Source: Trissonchulus latispiculum (taxonomy: Eukaryota; Nematoda; Enoplea; Enoplida; Ironidae). Taken from it: a stretch of 64,000 nucleotides of DNA. A program made the position numbers and the translations under genes. The stretch spans positions 1 to 64,000 of the forward strand of contig JASAND010018061.1 of the NCBI GenBank assembly GCA_030248195.1, in the 5' to 3' direction. Below, one piece after another: positions 1 to 12,911 of this stretch (positions are counted from its first letter, which is position 1; each line of letters starts with the position of its first letter). Below the pieces are notes generated by a model. It saw nothing but the letters and a program-made list of their open reading frames with translations, did not search any database and was not told the DNA's origin.

Positions 1-1184
1 GTAACATTAGAGGGAGCAACTTTAAAATTCTCTATTTCAAGGGGAGCAACATTCGAGGGAGCAACCTTAACACTCTCTATTTCAGGGGGAGCAGTCTAAA
101 ATTTCACTAATTTCCAAGGGGAAGCAAACTAATTTTCTCTCTTGCGGAGTAAGAGCCTGCTTTTAGGAACACTTTAACCCACGTTTCCTCGCTTTCTTGA
201 TTTTGGTGAAGCGAAGTACGCAGGATTTGTTGGTGTACAAAGCGATTAGATTAAAATGCTTAAGGTTAATAATGACAATAATAATAATAATGATTATAAT
301 ATTAAGCGTATATAATAATAAATGTTGTTACTTGGTGTTTGAAGTCATTGCTTCAGTTCGGAAAAGACCGGTAAAATAATGTATAATTTCAAATTAATCT
401 TCATATTCTAGAAAAAGAATTTGTCTTGAGCTTAGGTAATTGTGTTTCCCAAAATTTTTCTTGTTCCCAGAGCTGACACAGATTTCCTCACAGTTCAGTT
501 CATTTCAGTTCATTCAGTTCATTTCAGTTCATTCAGTTCACAACAATTCATTTCAGGTTGTGTTATAATCTAATTAAGTCCAAAGACGAAAGTGAATGTG
601 AAAATATGAACTCAGTTTCTAGCCAATTAGAATCTATGTACCAAAAGATTATCACTTAGGGCATACAAATAGACAAGAATGTAGTGCGTATTGTATATCT
701 AAAATTGGAGCACAGAGTACATTTTCCCAAGGAAACAGGAAAGTGTACCGGAAGTGGGTGTGCTAGGTGTGACTTTTTCACTCAATAAACTCATTTCTAT
801 TAGATTCATTGCTAAAGTCGGTTGGTTTCTAATATCTGTTTCTTCGGATTGCTCTGGCCTTTTCTGTCATAGTGGTAAGTATATCAGACTTTAGCTTAGT
901 AGTTGCCAAATATAGTTATCTGAGATAACTGTATTAAAAACAAAATTCTAAATCATTCAAAGAAGTATGGTTAATATTGAGTGTCAAAGCAGATAATATT
1001 GAGCTTTAGCAAAGTAAATTTAATTCAAATTTAAACGAATATCCGTTTCAAGCAGCAAAGAAGAATTAAAAAATGGTTGTAGGATCTTAATACTAATATT
1101 TAAACACAAAATGTTTAGTTGAAGTTAAACTTAAAATAAACTCACTTATTAACACTTTGCAAACATAACTCAATTACGTTTCAG

Positions 1185-1686
1185 AGTGTTCCAGCTCTAT
1201 AGCGGAGAGCATTCACCGATGCTCTCCGGCCCCACAAACGAAATGTCCCAAGTGCAATGCTACATTCTCAAGATCTGGCAAACTGCGTAATCATATGAAA
1301 CGCCTCCATCTACCAGTGACTAGTCCCAGAAAAGAAAATGTTGTAAAGCCATCAACTTCTTCCATGTCTTTGCTTCGTGATAAACATGCAACATCCGGTT
1401 TGTCAATGTCCACACGTAAACCACCACTTGCGGAACCATCAGCGTCAGCTGGAAAATCACCGCCGTTAGAATCCTTGGCGTCCGCTGACTACCTGCAGAA
1501 ATCTCAGCCTGCAATGGAAGATAAAATTTCCAGAAAAGAAAAGGAAAGAGACCTTGGAGAACTGTTGGGATTAAACCAACTTCATCAGGACTACTCAAAA
1601 GAGCAGCAATTTCGTCACAGACAGAGGAAGTCCCAGTTAAATCTGCAGCGTCACTAACCCAGGAGGATTCACATTCTGATACTGAG
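1185..1686 (+). pseudogene. C2H2 zinc-finger exon, tandem copy 1
   Basis: The exon is bounded by ACGTTTCAG and the donor GAG|GTACAC. It encodes one classical C2H2 finger (KCPKCNATFSRSGKLRNHMK, the last His following in RLH) and then a Ser/Pro/Lys-rich linker. The finger frame meets a stop at 1655-1657. The overlapping frame ends SHSDTE in phase 0 at the donor, and that phase would join the downstream PolB exon. A frame change inside the linker is therefore needed for a continuous product. It is probably a duplicated, non-functional 5' exon of the Polinton PolB gene. The finger could help DNA binding, but that is inference from the motif only. Confidence 0.6.
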
Positions 1687-3517
1687 GTACACGTCGATTG
1701 CTTAGTTTACCCTTTATACCCTAATACAGAAATAAGATGTTCTTACTAATGGCTTTTAAAACCTAAATATGGAAAATTTCTGCAAGCTAGCATAACAATA
1801 TTTTCCCCTTTAACTTAACTAAACGACATTTAAATCTAAAAAAATGGCATGAGCCAAAATTAATAATGTCCTACTCTTCACTAATAAATGAATTCAACAT
1901 AGTAGAATCTTGAATACATACTGAATCGAAAATTGAATCAAAATTACGTTTTTTTAGGCGCTAGTTTTTATATTATATCAAATCACTAAAATTATGTTCG
2001 AATCTTGTCAATTCCTAATAAGATGAACATCTTAACGTGAAAAGTCCATTCGCAAGTTCAGAAAGCCAAAAGAGTGAATAATGGTTGCTGGGTTCGATTC
2101 CCGCAACATAACTGTATACTAATGGGTTTTAACCCATTTGATTCAAGCGCGGATTGAGAAGTCTCTCGCCTGGTCAGACCGGATCAGCATTTAGTCGATT
2201 ACTTGTGGATTGTTCAGTGGAATTAGGACTCGGAATAGATTAGAATCAGTGATTACTGTTGGAACTCGGAACAGACCATTACGCTGTAGTTGGTACACAG
2301 TATTGGAATTGGATATTGATTAGAGTTGGAAGGCAGAGATAGTAACATTAGAGGGAGCAACTTTAAAATTCTCTATTTCAGGGGGAGCAACATTTGAGGG
2401 AGCAACCTTAACACTCTCTATTTCAGGGGGAACAGTCTAAAATTTCACTAATTTCCAAGGGGAAGCAAACTAATTTTCTCTTGCGGAGTAAGAGCCTGCT
2501 TTTAGGAACACTTTAACCCACGTTTCCTCGCTTTCTTGATTTTGGTGAAGCGAAGTACGCAGGATTTGTTGGTGTACAAAGCGACTAGATTAAAATGCTT
2601 AAGGTTAATAATGACAATAATAATAATAATGATTATAATATTAAGCGTATATAATAATAAATGTTGTTACTTGGTGTTTGAAGTCATTGCTTCAGTTCGG
2701 AAAAGACCGGTAAAATAATGTATAATTTCAAATTAATCTTCACATTCTAGAAAAAGAATTTGTCTTGAGCTTAGGTAATTGTGTTTCCCAAAATTTTTCT
2801 TGTTCCCAGAGCTGACACAGATTTCCTCACAGTTCGGTTCATTTCAGTTCATTCAGTTCACAACAATTCAGTTCAGGTTGTGTTATAATCAAATTAAGTC
2901 CAAAGACGAAAGTGAAGGTCCCAAATAAAAATATGAACTCAGTTTCTAGTCAATTAGAATCTATGTACCAAAAGATTATCACTTAGGGCATACAAATAGA
3001 CAAGAATGTAGTGCGTATTGTATATCTAAAGTTGGAGCACAGAGTACATTTTCCCAAGGAAATAGGAAAGTGTACGTACCGGAAGTGGGTGTGCTAGGTG
3101 TGACTTTTTCATTCAATAAACTCATTTCTATTTGATTCATTGCTAAAGTCGGTTGGTTTCTAATATCTGTTTCTTCGGATTGCTCTGGCCTTTTCTGTCA
3201 TAGTTGTAAGTATATCAGACTTTAGCTTAGTAGCTGCCAAATATAGTTAACATCTGAGATAACTGTATTAAAAACAAAATTCTAAATCATTCAAAGAAGT
3301 ATGGTTAATATTGAGTGTCAAAGCAGATAATATTGAGCTTTAGCAAAGTAAATTTAATTCAAATTTAACTGAATATCCGTTTCAAGCAGTAAAGAAGAAT
3401 TAAAAAATGGTTGTAGATCTTAATACTAATATTTAAACACAAAATGTTTAGTTGAAGTTAAACTTAAAATAAACTCACTTATTAACACTTTGCAAACATA
3501 ACTCAATTACGTTTCAG

Positions 3518-3905
3518 AGTGTTCCAGCTCTATAGCGGAGAGCATTCACCGATGCTCTCCGACCCCACAAACGAAATGTCCCCAGTGCAATGCTACATTC
3601 TCAAGATCTGGCAAACTGCGTAATCATATGAAACGCCTCAATCTACCAGTGAGTAGTCCCAGAAAAGAAAATGCTGTAAAGCCATCAACTTCTTCCATGT
3701 CATTGCTTCGTGATAAACATGCAACGTCCGGTTTGTCAATGTCCACACGTAAACCACCACTTGCGGAACCATCAGCGTCAGGTGTTGGGATTAAACCAAC
3801 TTCATCAGGACTACTCAAAAGAGCAGTAATTTTGTCGCAGACAGAGGAAGTCCCAGTTAAATCTGCAGCGTCACTACCCAGGAGGATTCACATTCTGATA
3901 CTGAG
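3518..3905 (+). pseudogene. C2H2 zinc-finger exon, tandem copy 2 (internally deleted)
   Basis: Same exon as copy 1, with the finger intact (KCPQCNATFSRSGKLRNHMK). It lacks about 113 bp found in copies 1 and 3: the linker passes from PSAS directly to GVGIKPTSSG. The deletion removes the frame conflict inside the linker. However, this copy has also lost one A in the CACTAACCCAGG stretch present in the others, which shifts the frame just before the donor. The two lesions together suggest drift rather than function. Confidence 0.6.
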
Positions 3906-5738
3906 GTACACGTCGACTGCTTAGTTTACCCTTTATACCCTAATACAAAAATAAGATGTTCTTACTAATGGCTTTTAAAACCTAAATATGGAAAATTTCT
4001 GCAAGCTAGCACAACAATATTTTCCCCTTTAACTTAACTAAACGACATTTAAGTCTAAAAAGATGACATGAGCCAAAATTAATAATGTCCTACTCTTCAC
4101 TAATAAATGAATTCAACATAGTAGAATCTTGAATACATACTGAATCGAAAATTGAATCAAAATTACGTTTTTTCTTTAGGCGCTAGTCTTTATATTATAT
4201 CGAATCACTAAAATTATGTTCGAATCTTGTCAATTCCTAATAAGATGAACATCTTAACGTGAAAAGTCCATTCGCAAGTTCAGAAAGCCAAAAGTGTGAA
4301 TAATGGTTGCTGGGTTCGATTCCCGCAACATAACTGTATACTAATGGGTTTTAACCCATTTGATTCAAGCGCGGATGGAGAAGTCTCTCGCCTGGTCAGA
4401 CCGGATCAGCATCTAGTCGATTACTTGTGCATTGTTCAGTGGAATTAGGACTCAGAATAGATTAGAATCAGTGATCACTGTTGGAACTCGGAACAGACCA
4501 TTACGCTGTAGGTGGTACACAGTATTGGAATTGGATATTGATTAGAGTTGGAAGGCAGAGATAGTAACATTAGAGGGAGCAACTTTAAAATTCTCTATTT
4601 CAGGGGGAGCAACATTTGAGGGAGCAACCTTAACACTCTCTATTTCAGGGGGAGCAGTCTAAAATTGCACTAATTTCCAGGGGGAAGCAAACTAATTTTC
4701 TTTCTTGCGGAGTATGAGCCTGCTTTTAGGAACACTTTAACCCACGTTTCCTCGCTTTCTTGATTTTGGTGAAGCGAAGTACGCAGGATTTGTTGGTGTA
4801 CAAAGCGACTAGATTAAAATGTTTAAGGTTAATAATGACAATAATAATAATAATGATTATAATATTAATCGTATATAATAATAAATGTTGTTACTTGGTG
4901 TTTGAAGTCATTGCTTCAGTTCGGAAAAGACCGGTAAAATAATGTATAATTTCAAATTAATCTTCACATTTTAGAACAAGAATTTGTCTTGAGCTTAGGT
5001 AATTGTGTTTCCCAAAATTTTTCTTGTTCCCAGAGCTGACACAGATTTCCTCACAGTTCAGTTCATTTCAGTTCATTCAGTTCACAACAATTCAATTCAG
5101 GTTGTGTTGTAATCTAATTAAGTACAAAGACGAAAGTGAAGGTCTCAAATAAAAATATGAACACAGTTTCTAGTCAATTAGAATCTATGTACCAAAAGAT
5201 TATCACTTAGGGCATACAAATAGACAAGAATGTAGTGCGTATTGTATATCTAATGTTGGAGCACAGGGTACATTTTCTCAAGGAAATAGGAAAGTGTACC
5301 GGAAGTGGGTGTGCTAGGTGTGACTTTTTCATTCAATAAACTCATTTCTATTTGATTCATTGCTAAAGTCGGTTGGTTTCTAATATCTGTTTCTTCGGAT
5401 TGCTCTGGCCTTTTCTGTCATAGTGGTAAGTATATCAGACTTTAGCTTAGTAGTTGCCAAATATAGTTAACATCTGAGATAACTGTATTAAAAACAAAAT
5501 TACAAATCATTCAAAGAAGTGTGATTAATATTGAGTGTCAAAGCAGATAATATTGAGCTTTAGCAATGTAAATTTAATTCAAATTTAACTGAATATCCGT
5601 TTCAAGCAGTGAAGAAGAATTAGAAAATAGTTGTAGAATCTTAATACTAATATTCAAACACAAAATGTTTAGTTGAAGTTAAACCTAAAATAAATTCACT
5701 TATTAACACTTTGCAAACATAACTCAATTACGTTTCAG

Positions 5739-6240
5739 AGTGTTCCAGCTCTATAGCGGGGAGGATTCACAGGTGCTCTCCGGCTCCACAAACGAAATGT
5801 CCCAAGTGCAATGCTACATTCTCAAGATCTGACAAACTGCGTAATCATATGAAACACCTCCATCTACCAGTGAGTAGTCCCAGAAAAGAAAATGTTGTAA
5901 AGCCATCAACTTCTTCCATGTCATTGCTTCGTGATAAACATGCAAAGTCCGGTTTGTCAATGTCCACACGTAAACCACCACTTGCAGAACCATCAGCGTC
6001 AGCTGGAAAATCACCGCCTTTAGCATCCTCGGCGTCTGCTGACTACCTGCAGAAATCTCAGCCAGCAATGGAAGATAAAATTTCCAGAAAAGAAAAGGAA
6101 AGATACCTTGGAGAACTGTTGGGATTAAACCAACTTCATCAGGAGTACTCAAAAGAGCAGCAATTTCGTCACAGACAGAGGAAGTCCCAGTTAAATCTGC
6201 AGCGTCACTAACCCAGGAGGATTCACATTCTGATACTGAG
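5739..6240 (+). pseudogene. C2H2 zinc-finger exon, tandem copy 3 (adjacent to PolB)
   Basis: Third copy of the finger exon (KCPKCNATFSRSDKLRNHMK). It is followed by a 273-bp intron (6241-6513, GTACAC...TTTAG), and the next exon begins at 6514 with the PolB N-terminal finger. The donor (ending SHSDTE) and acceptor (starting VHEQRN) are both phase 0 in one frame, which supports a real former splice. The finger frame itself stops at about 6209-6211, so the exon is broken or needs an additional splice. It shows that this Polinton polymerase gene had introns. Confidence 0.6.
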
Positions 6241-6513
6241 GTACACGTCGACTGCTCAGTTTACCCTTTATACCCTAATACAAAAATAAGATGTTCTTAC
6301 TAATGGCTTTTAAAACCTAAATATGGAAAATTTCTGCAAGCTAGCAGAACAATATTTTCCCCTTTAACTTAACTAAACGACATTTAAATCTAAAAAGATG
6401 ACATGAGCCAAAATTAATAATGTCCTACTCTTCACTAATAAATGAATTCAGCATAATAGAATCTTGAATACATACTGAATCGAAATTGAATCAAAATTAC
6501 GTTTTTTCTTTAG

Positions 6514-9500
6514 GTGCACGAACAACGGAATGTTATCAGCAGAAACTTCCAGTGCCCTGTATGTGAAAAGTCATTTCCCGAAAAGTGGAGACTTATGAGA
6601 CATCGGCGTACTCATAAACACAGTGGCCCTTTTCCAGCGAAACCAGTATCAACACCTCAAGACCAATCCACAAGTGTGGAATCAGATAGAGAGGACGATA
6701 TAGACCCACCCACTGACCTTAACATCCCCCCTGATTTAGCCCAAATTTTTATAGATAACTGGCAGAAAATCAAAATCTACGAACACACATGCAATGGTGG
6801 TATTCTCAAGAAGTACAACATCAGACTGCAAGGAAACAGGTTGATCGAAATCAAGTCAAACCTTTCTCGAGTATTCGAAAAGTAAACCACAGCATCAAAG
6901 TTTAACATCTCTTTTGGATTCTGCCTACGAAGCTTAGTCAATGATGAGTTGTCCTACTGGTATGAATCGGCAAACACCAAAGTCCTCGACAAACCAAAGC
7001 ACGTGGATAACAAAACTCAACTGAAAGAACTGTTGCATATTATTGATGGCATTGATCTTCAAGAATGGGCCCACAAGAAAAGACCAACAACTAAGTTTGT
7101 CCTCGAGCGTTTGATTAATATGACGGTTTATGTTTATAAGGTTCCCAACTTCCCCGTTGGTTTAGGAGTCAGGCTACCTGAGCATGTTAGGGAGAATCCT
7201 GCCATAATGTCCCTGACGCATAGCCATGGTCTTCCGTATAACGACCATCTATGCTTTTTCAGCTGTTTGGTAACCTCAATGTCTGGTCGTAACAGAGACT
7301 ACTTGGAAAAACTAACCAAACGCCTTTTTGTCTTTGGTGCCACCACAAAGGTGTAAATCCAGATCAACCATTCCATGGAGTAACCTTTGCGGATCTGGAT
7401 GACCTCGAAAGATATTTTAAAATCAATATTTACGTCTACGAACTTTTAAAAAGTTCTGATGACCTATCTGAGAACGAATCCGAGGAAGGCGAGGATGAAG
7501 AGAAACCAATTGAAGATGAACCTGCCATAAAACCAGCTGTAGATAACCAAGAACCAGGGGAAACGCCCGTCACAATTGCCTCTCAGAATGAGGTCGTGCA
7601 AATGGTTGATTCTGATGAATTGGCTCAGAGTCACGAGGATGAATTGCTTACAACATCTGGTGTTACTTTAGCTGATTTACTGAGAGAAGCGGACGTGTCA
7701 GAAAGAATACCATTTCCTGTGTTGGCAGTACGTGAAGATAGTGAAAGCGACAACAGCATGTCTCTGGTAGAGGAATCCAGGAATCGCTTGCCCCGAAATC
7801 CGTTCATTTTAGACGAGGCAGAAGTCTCCAACGGGGATGATGACGATGATTGTGCTGACAATGAATCAGTCAGTGTGACCGTGTAGCCGAATGGTTAAGG
7901 CTCCGGACTTCGGATCGAAAGGTCCGAGGTTCGATTCCCGCCTTAGCGATAATGACGTTACATTGCTTCCTTGAGCAAGAACCTTAGGCCACTGCTCCGC
8001 CGGTCGGATGAGGCGTTAAAATGGTGGGCCCGTGTGCTGCCTTGCTGGGGGTAGTGCACGCTAAAGAACCCTAAATCCACTTATCGTCAAGAGTAGTGCG
8101 AGGGAGTGTTGGGTGCAAACGAGTCATGTACTCAAAATGGATCACACAACTTTCCGGGTTTGTCTCTGATCCCACCCTATCTGCGCTTGGGGCTTGGAGT
8201 GTTGAAAGATGCTGTGCTCCTCTACCTTGCGTATGAGTAGTTAATGGATGTCTTACTACAAGAGCCGTAAGGCCAAGAAGATGTCTGCTCGAGCTTACCA
8301 TTGTGGGACAGCATTCAGGCGACGAAGCGAGAGTCATACTAGCTATGACTGATGGGGAGAGACAAAGGTTAGCGCCCTCATATAGCCTCTTGGCTGAGTA
8401 GCCCGGGAATAACAACAGCAACAGCAACAATGCATCAGTTCAGGGCACTCCTACCCACGATGACCCAGACAACCCAGGTGATGAGGTCACTACCGCACCC
8501 CCACAAATACCAAGGACTACTGCACACACGACAGGTGCAGTTTGCACGTTTGGTTCGACGTCCCAAATAGTTGGATAGTAACCGTTTTCAGTACCTCAAT
8601 TTGTGTTAAAATCGCTTTTCCCTTTAATCACTGATATCGAGCAATTACTCCAAATGCTGGCGTTGACAAAAGTGCGACAGACTTTTCGACAAAAGAAGCA
8701 ACTACAATAGACATGCTAATCTGTGTAAAGGATCTCCAACAAAATATATTTATCCTGGAGGAGGATAGAGCATGCCAAAGCAGGTTCATGAGTTGTTGGT
8801 AGAAGAGGGATTCAACATCCCAGAAAGATTCTATCCCTTCCGAGCAACCTATAACTTTGAAGCTATGTTTGAACAGTTAGACCAACGAAGCCCTTCTGGA
8901 AAACTCGTTTTTACGAAAAAGCTGATACCAGCTTCTGTCAGTATTGCCTCGAATGTCCCCGGCTATAAAGAGCCTGTATGCTATGTATTTGAGGGTGATC
9001 CCGGAGAAATTGTGAAAAAATGGTCGATTACCTATGCCCACACTGTGCTAAAGAAAATGAATGGTTGTTGATATCACAGTGGGAGCTATCAAATGAAAAT
9101 TACAGAAGGTTCAAGGAAAGAAAGTATTTCAGAATTCAACACAGATTCAATGGTGGTCAGAAAAAGTTCTACAATGGTTCGTCAGTCTACCCTGTCGACG
9201 GATTCCTGCCTCACTACCCCTTAATAAACGGTTCAATTATTTTTCAATTTCATGGTTGCTACTTTCACGGGCATAACTGACCGTCAACATGGATGCCGAA
9301 TTGAAACGGACGAAGGCACAAAACACTGCTGACATTGATGCCTTTTTGAGAACCCGATGTGCTGAATATAGAACAATTTATGAATGTGAATTCAACAAAG
9401 GTTATCGAATTAACTTGCCATCCAAAAAGAAACCAAAGATTTTTACAGCTGACGGTTTAATTCAGCAGATCTTGGGGGGAACATCTTTTGTCTCGTTGAA

Positions 9501-10541
9501 TGTAATATCCAGATTCCCTGGTTTAGAAGAGATCTTTGACACTTCTTCGAGGAACTCCCACCGATCTTCAAAAACACTTTAGTGTCGACCGAAACTATTG
9601 GACCGACAATGCGACAATTTGCTGAGGTCCTTGATCCGATGAAAACACCGAGACGAAGCTTGATATCTAGATATTACGCAACGAAAATACTGCTGGCTAC
9701 GCCTCAGTTAGAATGGTATTTGTACCAAAGAGCTCGTGTGACACGAGTCTATGAGGTAATAGAATTCGACCGAGGGCAGCCGTTTCTTGGTATCGAAACG
9801 GAAATAGCCGATCACCGCCGAGCCGCCGATCAGGCGAGTCTCAACAAATTGCTGGAAAGCTGTGGAAGCTCATAGGCAATTCGTACTATGGTCGATCCTG
9901 CATGGACCTCGAAAAACATGTAAACGTTAAGCTTGCAAACAGTGGCAAGCTTCGAAAACTTATTAATGATCCCCTATTAAAAGATAGCGAAGACATTACT
10001 GATGGTGTATATGAAGCAGCTCTAGCAAAGTCAACAATCATCTTTAACCTTCCCAACTTGATTGGGTTATTCGTATACGCTCATGCCAAAATCAGGATGT
10101 TGGAGTTTTATGTCTTTCTAAGAAAGTATTTGGGAGAGGAAAATTTCCAAATTTCCAATTTTCAAATCCCAATACCTCGCCACGAATGAATAAGATCAAA
10201 GGACGCCAGGGTTATTCAAGCTAGAATGGAGAGGGGACAGAATGGTTGCCCTATGCTCCAAATCCAAATACGATTGGAAGAACGACCCTACCACTGGCCA
10301 ACAAATTGCAAGTGCAAAGGTGTCCACCAAGGGACCTTCCAAGCAAACCAATGCGGTTACAAAGGAAATGTTCATTCAGTCTTTGATGGACAACGTTGTC
10401 AGTGGAGGAACGAATCGTGGATTTCGCCTTAACTAAGATGAACTGGTGCAGTACAAACAAGAAAAGAACGCTCTCACCTTCATGTACCCTAAAGGGATAG
10501 TTCTGGCTGATAACATCTCCACGAAGCCACTACTAATTTAA
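6514..10541 (+). pseudogene. Polinton/Maverick protein-primed type-B DNA polymerase, degraded
   Basis: A decayed PolB readable in pieces on one strand. In order: an N-terminal C2H2 finger (FQCPVCEKSFPEKWRLMRH, 6550-6620); the conserved N-terminal domain with NDHLCFFSCLV (about 7240-7270); an acidic linker; the exonuclease-like start YNFEAMFEQ, with Asn where an acidic residue is expected (8850-8875); a GCYFHGH box (about 9253-9273); PPIFKNTLVSTE and PRRSLI (9555-9670); the polymerase motif KLWKLIGNSYYG (around 9865-9895); and a C-terminal part with GTNRGF and KGIVLADNIST ending at 10541. There are frameshifts near 7356, 9060, 9280, 9582, 9870 and 10190 and several stops. The DTDS catalytic motif expected after FLRKYLGEENF is deleted. 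A SINE splits it at 7877-8432. Replication enzyme of a virus-like transposon, certainly inactive here. Confidence 0.85.
7877..8432 (+). mobile_element. tRNA-Arg(TCG)-derived SINE inserted in PolB
   Basis: The head (7877-7949) resembles a tRNA: an A box (TAGCCGAATGG), an anticodon-like loop CTTCGGA and a perfect B box (GGTTCGATTCC), closest in layout to tRNA-Arg-TCG. The body continues with a SINE-like domain (CCTTGAGCAAGAACCTTAGG) and ends in an AACAACAGCAACAGCAACAA tail. Imperfect flanking repeats (AATGAATCAGTCAG before, AATGCATCAGTTCAG after) look like the target duplication. The acceptor arm is not paired cleanly, so this is a SINE and not a tRNA gene. Antisense reading frames over it are not genes. 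Confidence 0.8.
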
Positions 10542-11119
10542 ACGGTAATTTTCACAATTAGCGCATAAATTTGAAAGTATATAACATTTTTGAAAATCGT
10601 AATTTTAATTACAAAGCACAAACTTTTCAATCACACTATAAACAATAACTCAGGAAAATAGATAGGGTAGAGATTTTTCATATTCTCATTCATAAAATAT
10701 AGTTCAATTTGCGAAGAATACATCAAGTAGGCAGTTTTGATACACATGGTGTAGAAATTTAAAAAACATTTGCTAAAACACAAATACAAATGCTCAATTT
10801 TTTCAGTTTCTTTGCCCTGATACTCCATCGCCAGAAATTGTCAGTTACACATGCACAAATAACTCTCCAAGAAACAATGTACAGAGTGTAGATAATGATC
10901 ATAATGTGCAGCATTCTATTTGTGCTCTGAAATTTATTATTATTTATTATATTACTTTACGTACTTGTTATTCAATCAGCCTTGGAGTGAAAAGTTTTCA
11001 CAGGTTTCTTTTTGATAAAATTATTTATTATCAGCTTAGCTTAAAGCACTCTGCATTAAATAGAAAGTACCTCAAATCTTTTTGTCGAAATTATTCGTAT
11101 GATGTCTTATTATTTCAGG
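10542..11119. other. AT-rich spacer
   Basis: AT-rich sequence after the PolB stop. I see no coding pattern, RNA gene or clear repeat boundary. No Polinton terminal repeat could be recognised at the end of the polymerase. Confidence 0.5.
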
Positions 11120-12441
11120 TTATGTGTACGGCATCGTGTACAGGCCCATTCAATTTATCCGTTAACAGTAGTATACAAAGTGTAAATGTGGATTCTCATA
11201 CTGAAGCTTCACCAATCCGCTCTAAGGTACTTCGAGGTAGTTTGTACCATTTCAAAAAATACTATATTCAATTTTCACCATCGTTATGTTCGGTTCCCAA
11301 TGAACATTTAATGTAAAACCAGTTGTGTCTTTTACTATTTGAGATCCTTTGCGTTTTTGCACCACATCTCCATATCTAACACGAATATACTTAATTAATT
11401 AATGGGAAATCTGCCAACTATTACAGTTGAAACGGTGTAAATGAAGTTGGAACAGAGCCACAATCGTACTGAAATGGGCTAGAGAAATGCTCAAATGCTC
11501 CAATGTATATATTTACATAAATCTTGAACCACATGCAACCTAATAAATTTATATAAAATAATAAAATTAATATTAATTTATCGCAAAATTGACGACTCAG
11601 TGGCATTCTTTATTGTTTCAGCTTCCTCACCCATACACATCTTCACCATCTCCTTCTCCAAACAAGGACACATTCAAGGATATCGCCAATTCTCCTAACC
11701 GTAGTGACATAGACCGTGTTATTGAAGAGCCCCTTCTTACTCAACTAAGAAAAAGGTATATCAAAAGCGTCTAAATTTGAGCATAGATTTTCAAATCTGG
11801 ATAACAAAGTCTTAGCTTAAACACACCCTCCTTAGCAGTGACAGTAGCTAATCGATTATTCCTGAATGAAGCTGACTCTTGGTGGAAATTATACTTTTAC
11901 CCGTCAAACCAAACTTAAGTTATACCAAAATAATATATTATACATCCACAATTTCGGGTTTCAGAATTCACTGCCAGAACCTTCGGACGCAAACAAAAAG
12001 AAGAGTTTGGAGTATGTATCCCAGCTAGAGATTGATTTTGAAGTGGAATCCCCAAGGCGCATAATCATGGACAATTTTAAGGAGGCACCTGAAAGCGAGG
12101 AAGATGAGGTTTACAGGAATCAGGTGGAGAAACTCCTTTCTGAGCGATTTAATCGCTTCTGGAGGAGCAATTTGTGCACGGAAAAGGGTGGTTTAGCAGA
12201 CAACGAGGCCTTAAAACGACTGCCCGCGATATTGAAAGTAGGTATGTGCTATGGCTGTGATCACAGCCTCGGAAACCAACTGACACATACCTGTCTTTCC
12301 ATGTATTGTGAATTGTTTTATCTTGAAGAAGCAATGGAACGATGCGGTATTGAAAAACATTTGTACACTTTACTGCATGACCGCTTCAAAAATGAAATTG
12401 ACAATGACCCGTCTGCCGCACTAGATCAGTTGTATTGGTGA
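11120..12441 (+). CDS. Unrecognised three-exon gene fragment with a Cys/His-rich motif
   Basis: Three exon-like segments with consensus borders: 11120-11226 (TTTCAG | ... AAG|GTACTT), about 11622-11754 (TTTCAG | ... AAAAAG|GTATAT) and 11965-12441 (TTTCAG | ... stop). Exon 2 is Ser/Pro-rich (SSPSPSPNKDTFKD). Exon 3 encodes an acidic stretch, then RFNRFWRSN, and a putative metal-binding motif CYGCDHSLGNQLTHTC, ending ALDQLYW. The exon 2 to exon 3 phases do not match as drawn, so one border is wrong or there is an indel. I cannot place the family. It lies between Polinton parts and could be an element accessory gene or a host gene. Exon 2 and its flanks are duplicated at 16377-16770. Confidence 0.4.
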
Positions 12442-12911
12442 TATTTTCACTTCACTAGCTAAATAGTGCCAGCTGAAGGAAGACATTTTCATATGTTCCA
12501 AATTTTGAAATAATTTCAACGTTTTAGTTTATCTTCAGCCACTGTTTAACCTCAAAATCGGTCCATTTTATTCAGCTTTGTACCTACATGCTTGAATTAG
12601 TTTAAGAATAACTGTTTGACATCCACTATTACAATTCATTGTTCATGTTTACAATTTGTATTACTATTGTTACCCACTTGCTGTTAATAATAACCATGTA
12701 CAACATTTATTTTAGTTAGTTGTATTTGTATATGTAAGTTTATTCAGGTTACTAATAGATCCTTTCATAATCGCAACCAACAATGCCCACCAAAACTACT
12801 GAGAGCCAAGTTTTGAAAGTGATTACGAAGTCGTCGCGAAAAAATTAATACAGGAGGTGAAGGGAAGTCATGAATACATGCCCACTGAACTTATAGAAAA
12901 GTTTTGGTTTT
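12442..12911. other. AT-rich spacer
   Basis: AT-rich, no convincing coding or repeat structure. It could be an intron between the Cys/His exon and the downstream reading frame at 13063. Confidence 0.3.

Larger units (their letters stand above)
1..6510 (+). repeat. Three tandem ~2.2-2.3 kb copies of a gene 5' region
   Basis: Three near-identical units start at 1, 2342 and 4564 with the same phrase (GTAACATTAGAGGGAGCAAC), so the steps are 2341 and 2222 bp. Each carries a CAGTTCATTT microrepeat tract (around 488-545 in unit 1), a possible exon ending at a GTAAGT donor (874/875 in unit 1), and a C2H2 zinc-finger exon between TTTCAG and GAG|GTACAC. Units 1 and 2 continue after the following intron into a shared tail with a tRNA-like B box (GGTTCGATTCCCGC, near 2092) and the palindrome TGGGTTTTAACCCA. 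Unit 3 runs straight into the PolB N-terminal exon at 6514. The units diverge right at that acceptor, which marks the duplication boundary. The window begins at a unit start, so more copies may lie to the left. Confidence 0.9.

Noticed and set aside
1320..1598. Antisense frame over the zinc-finger exon
   Set aside because: It mirrors the repeat unit and changes with every indel between units; no independent features.
7877..7949. A tRNA-Arg gene
   Set aside because: A and B boxes are good, but the acceptor arm does not pair and a SINE body with an AAC-rich tail follows.
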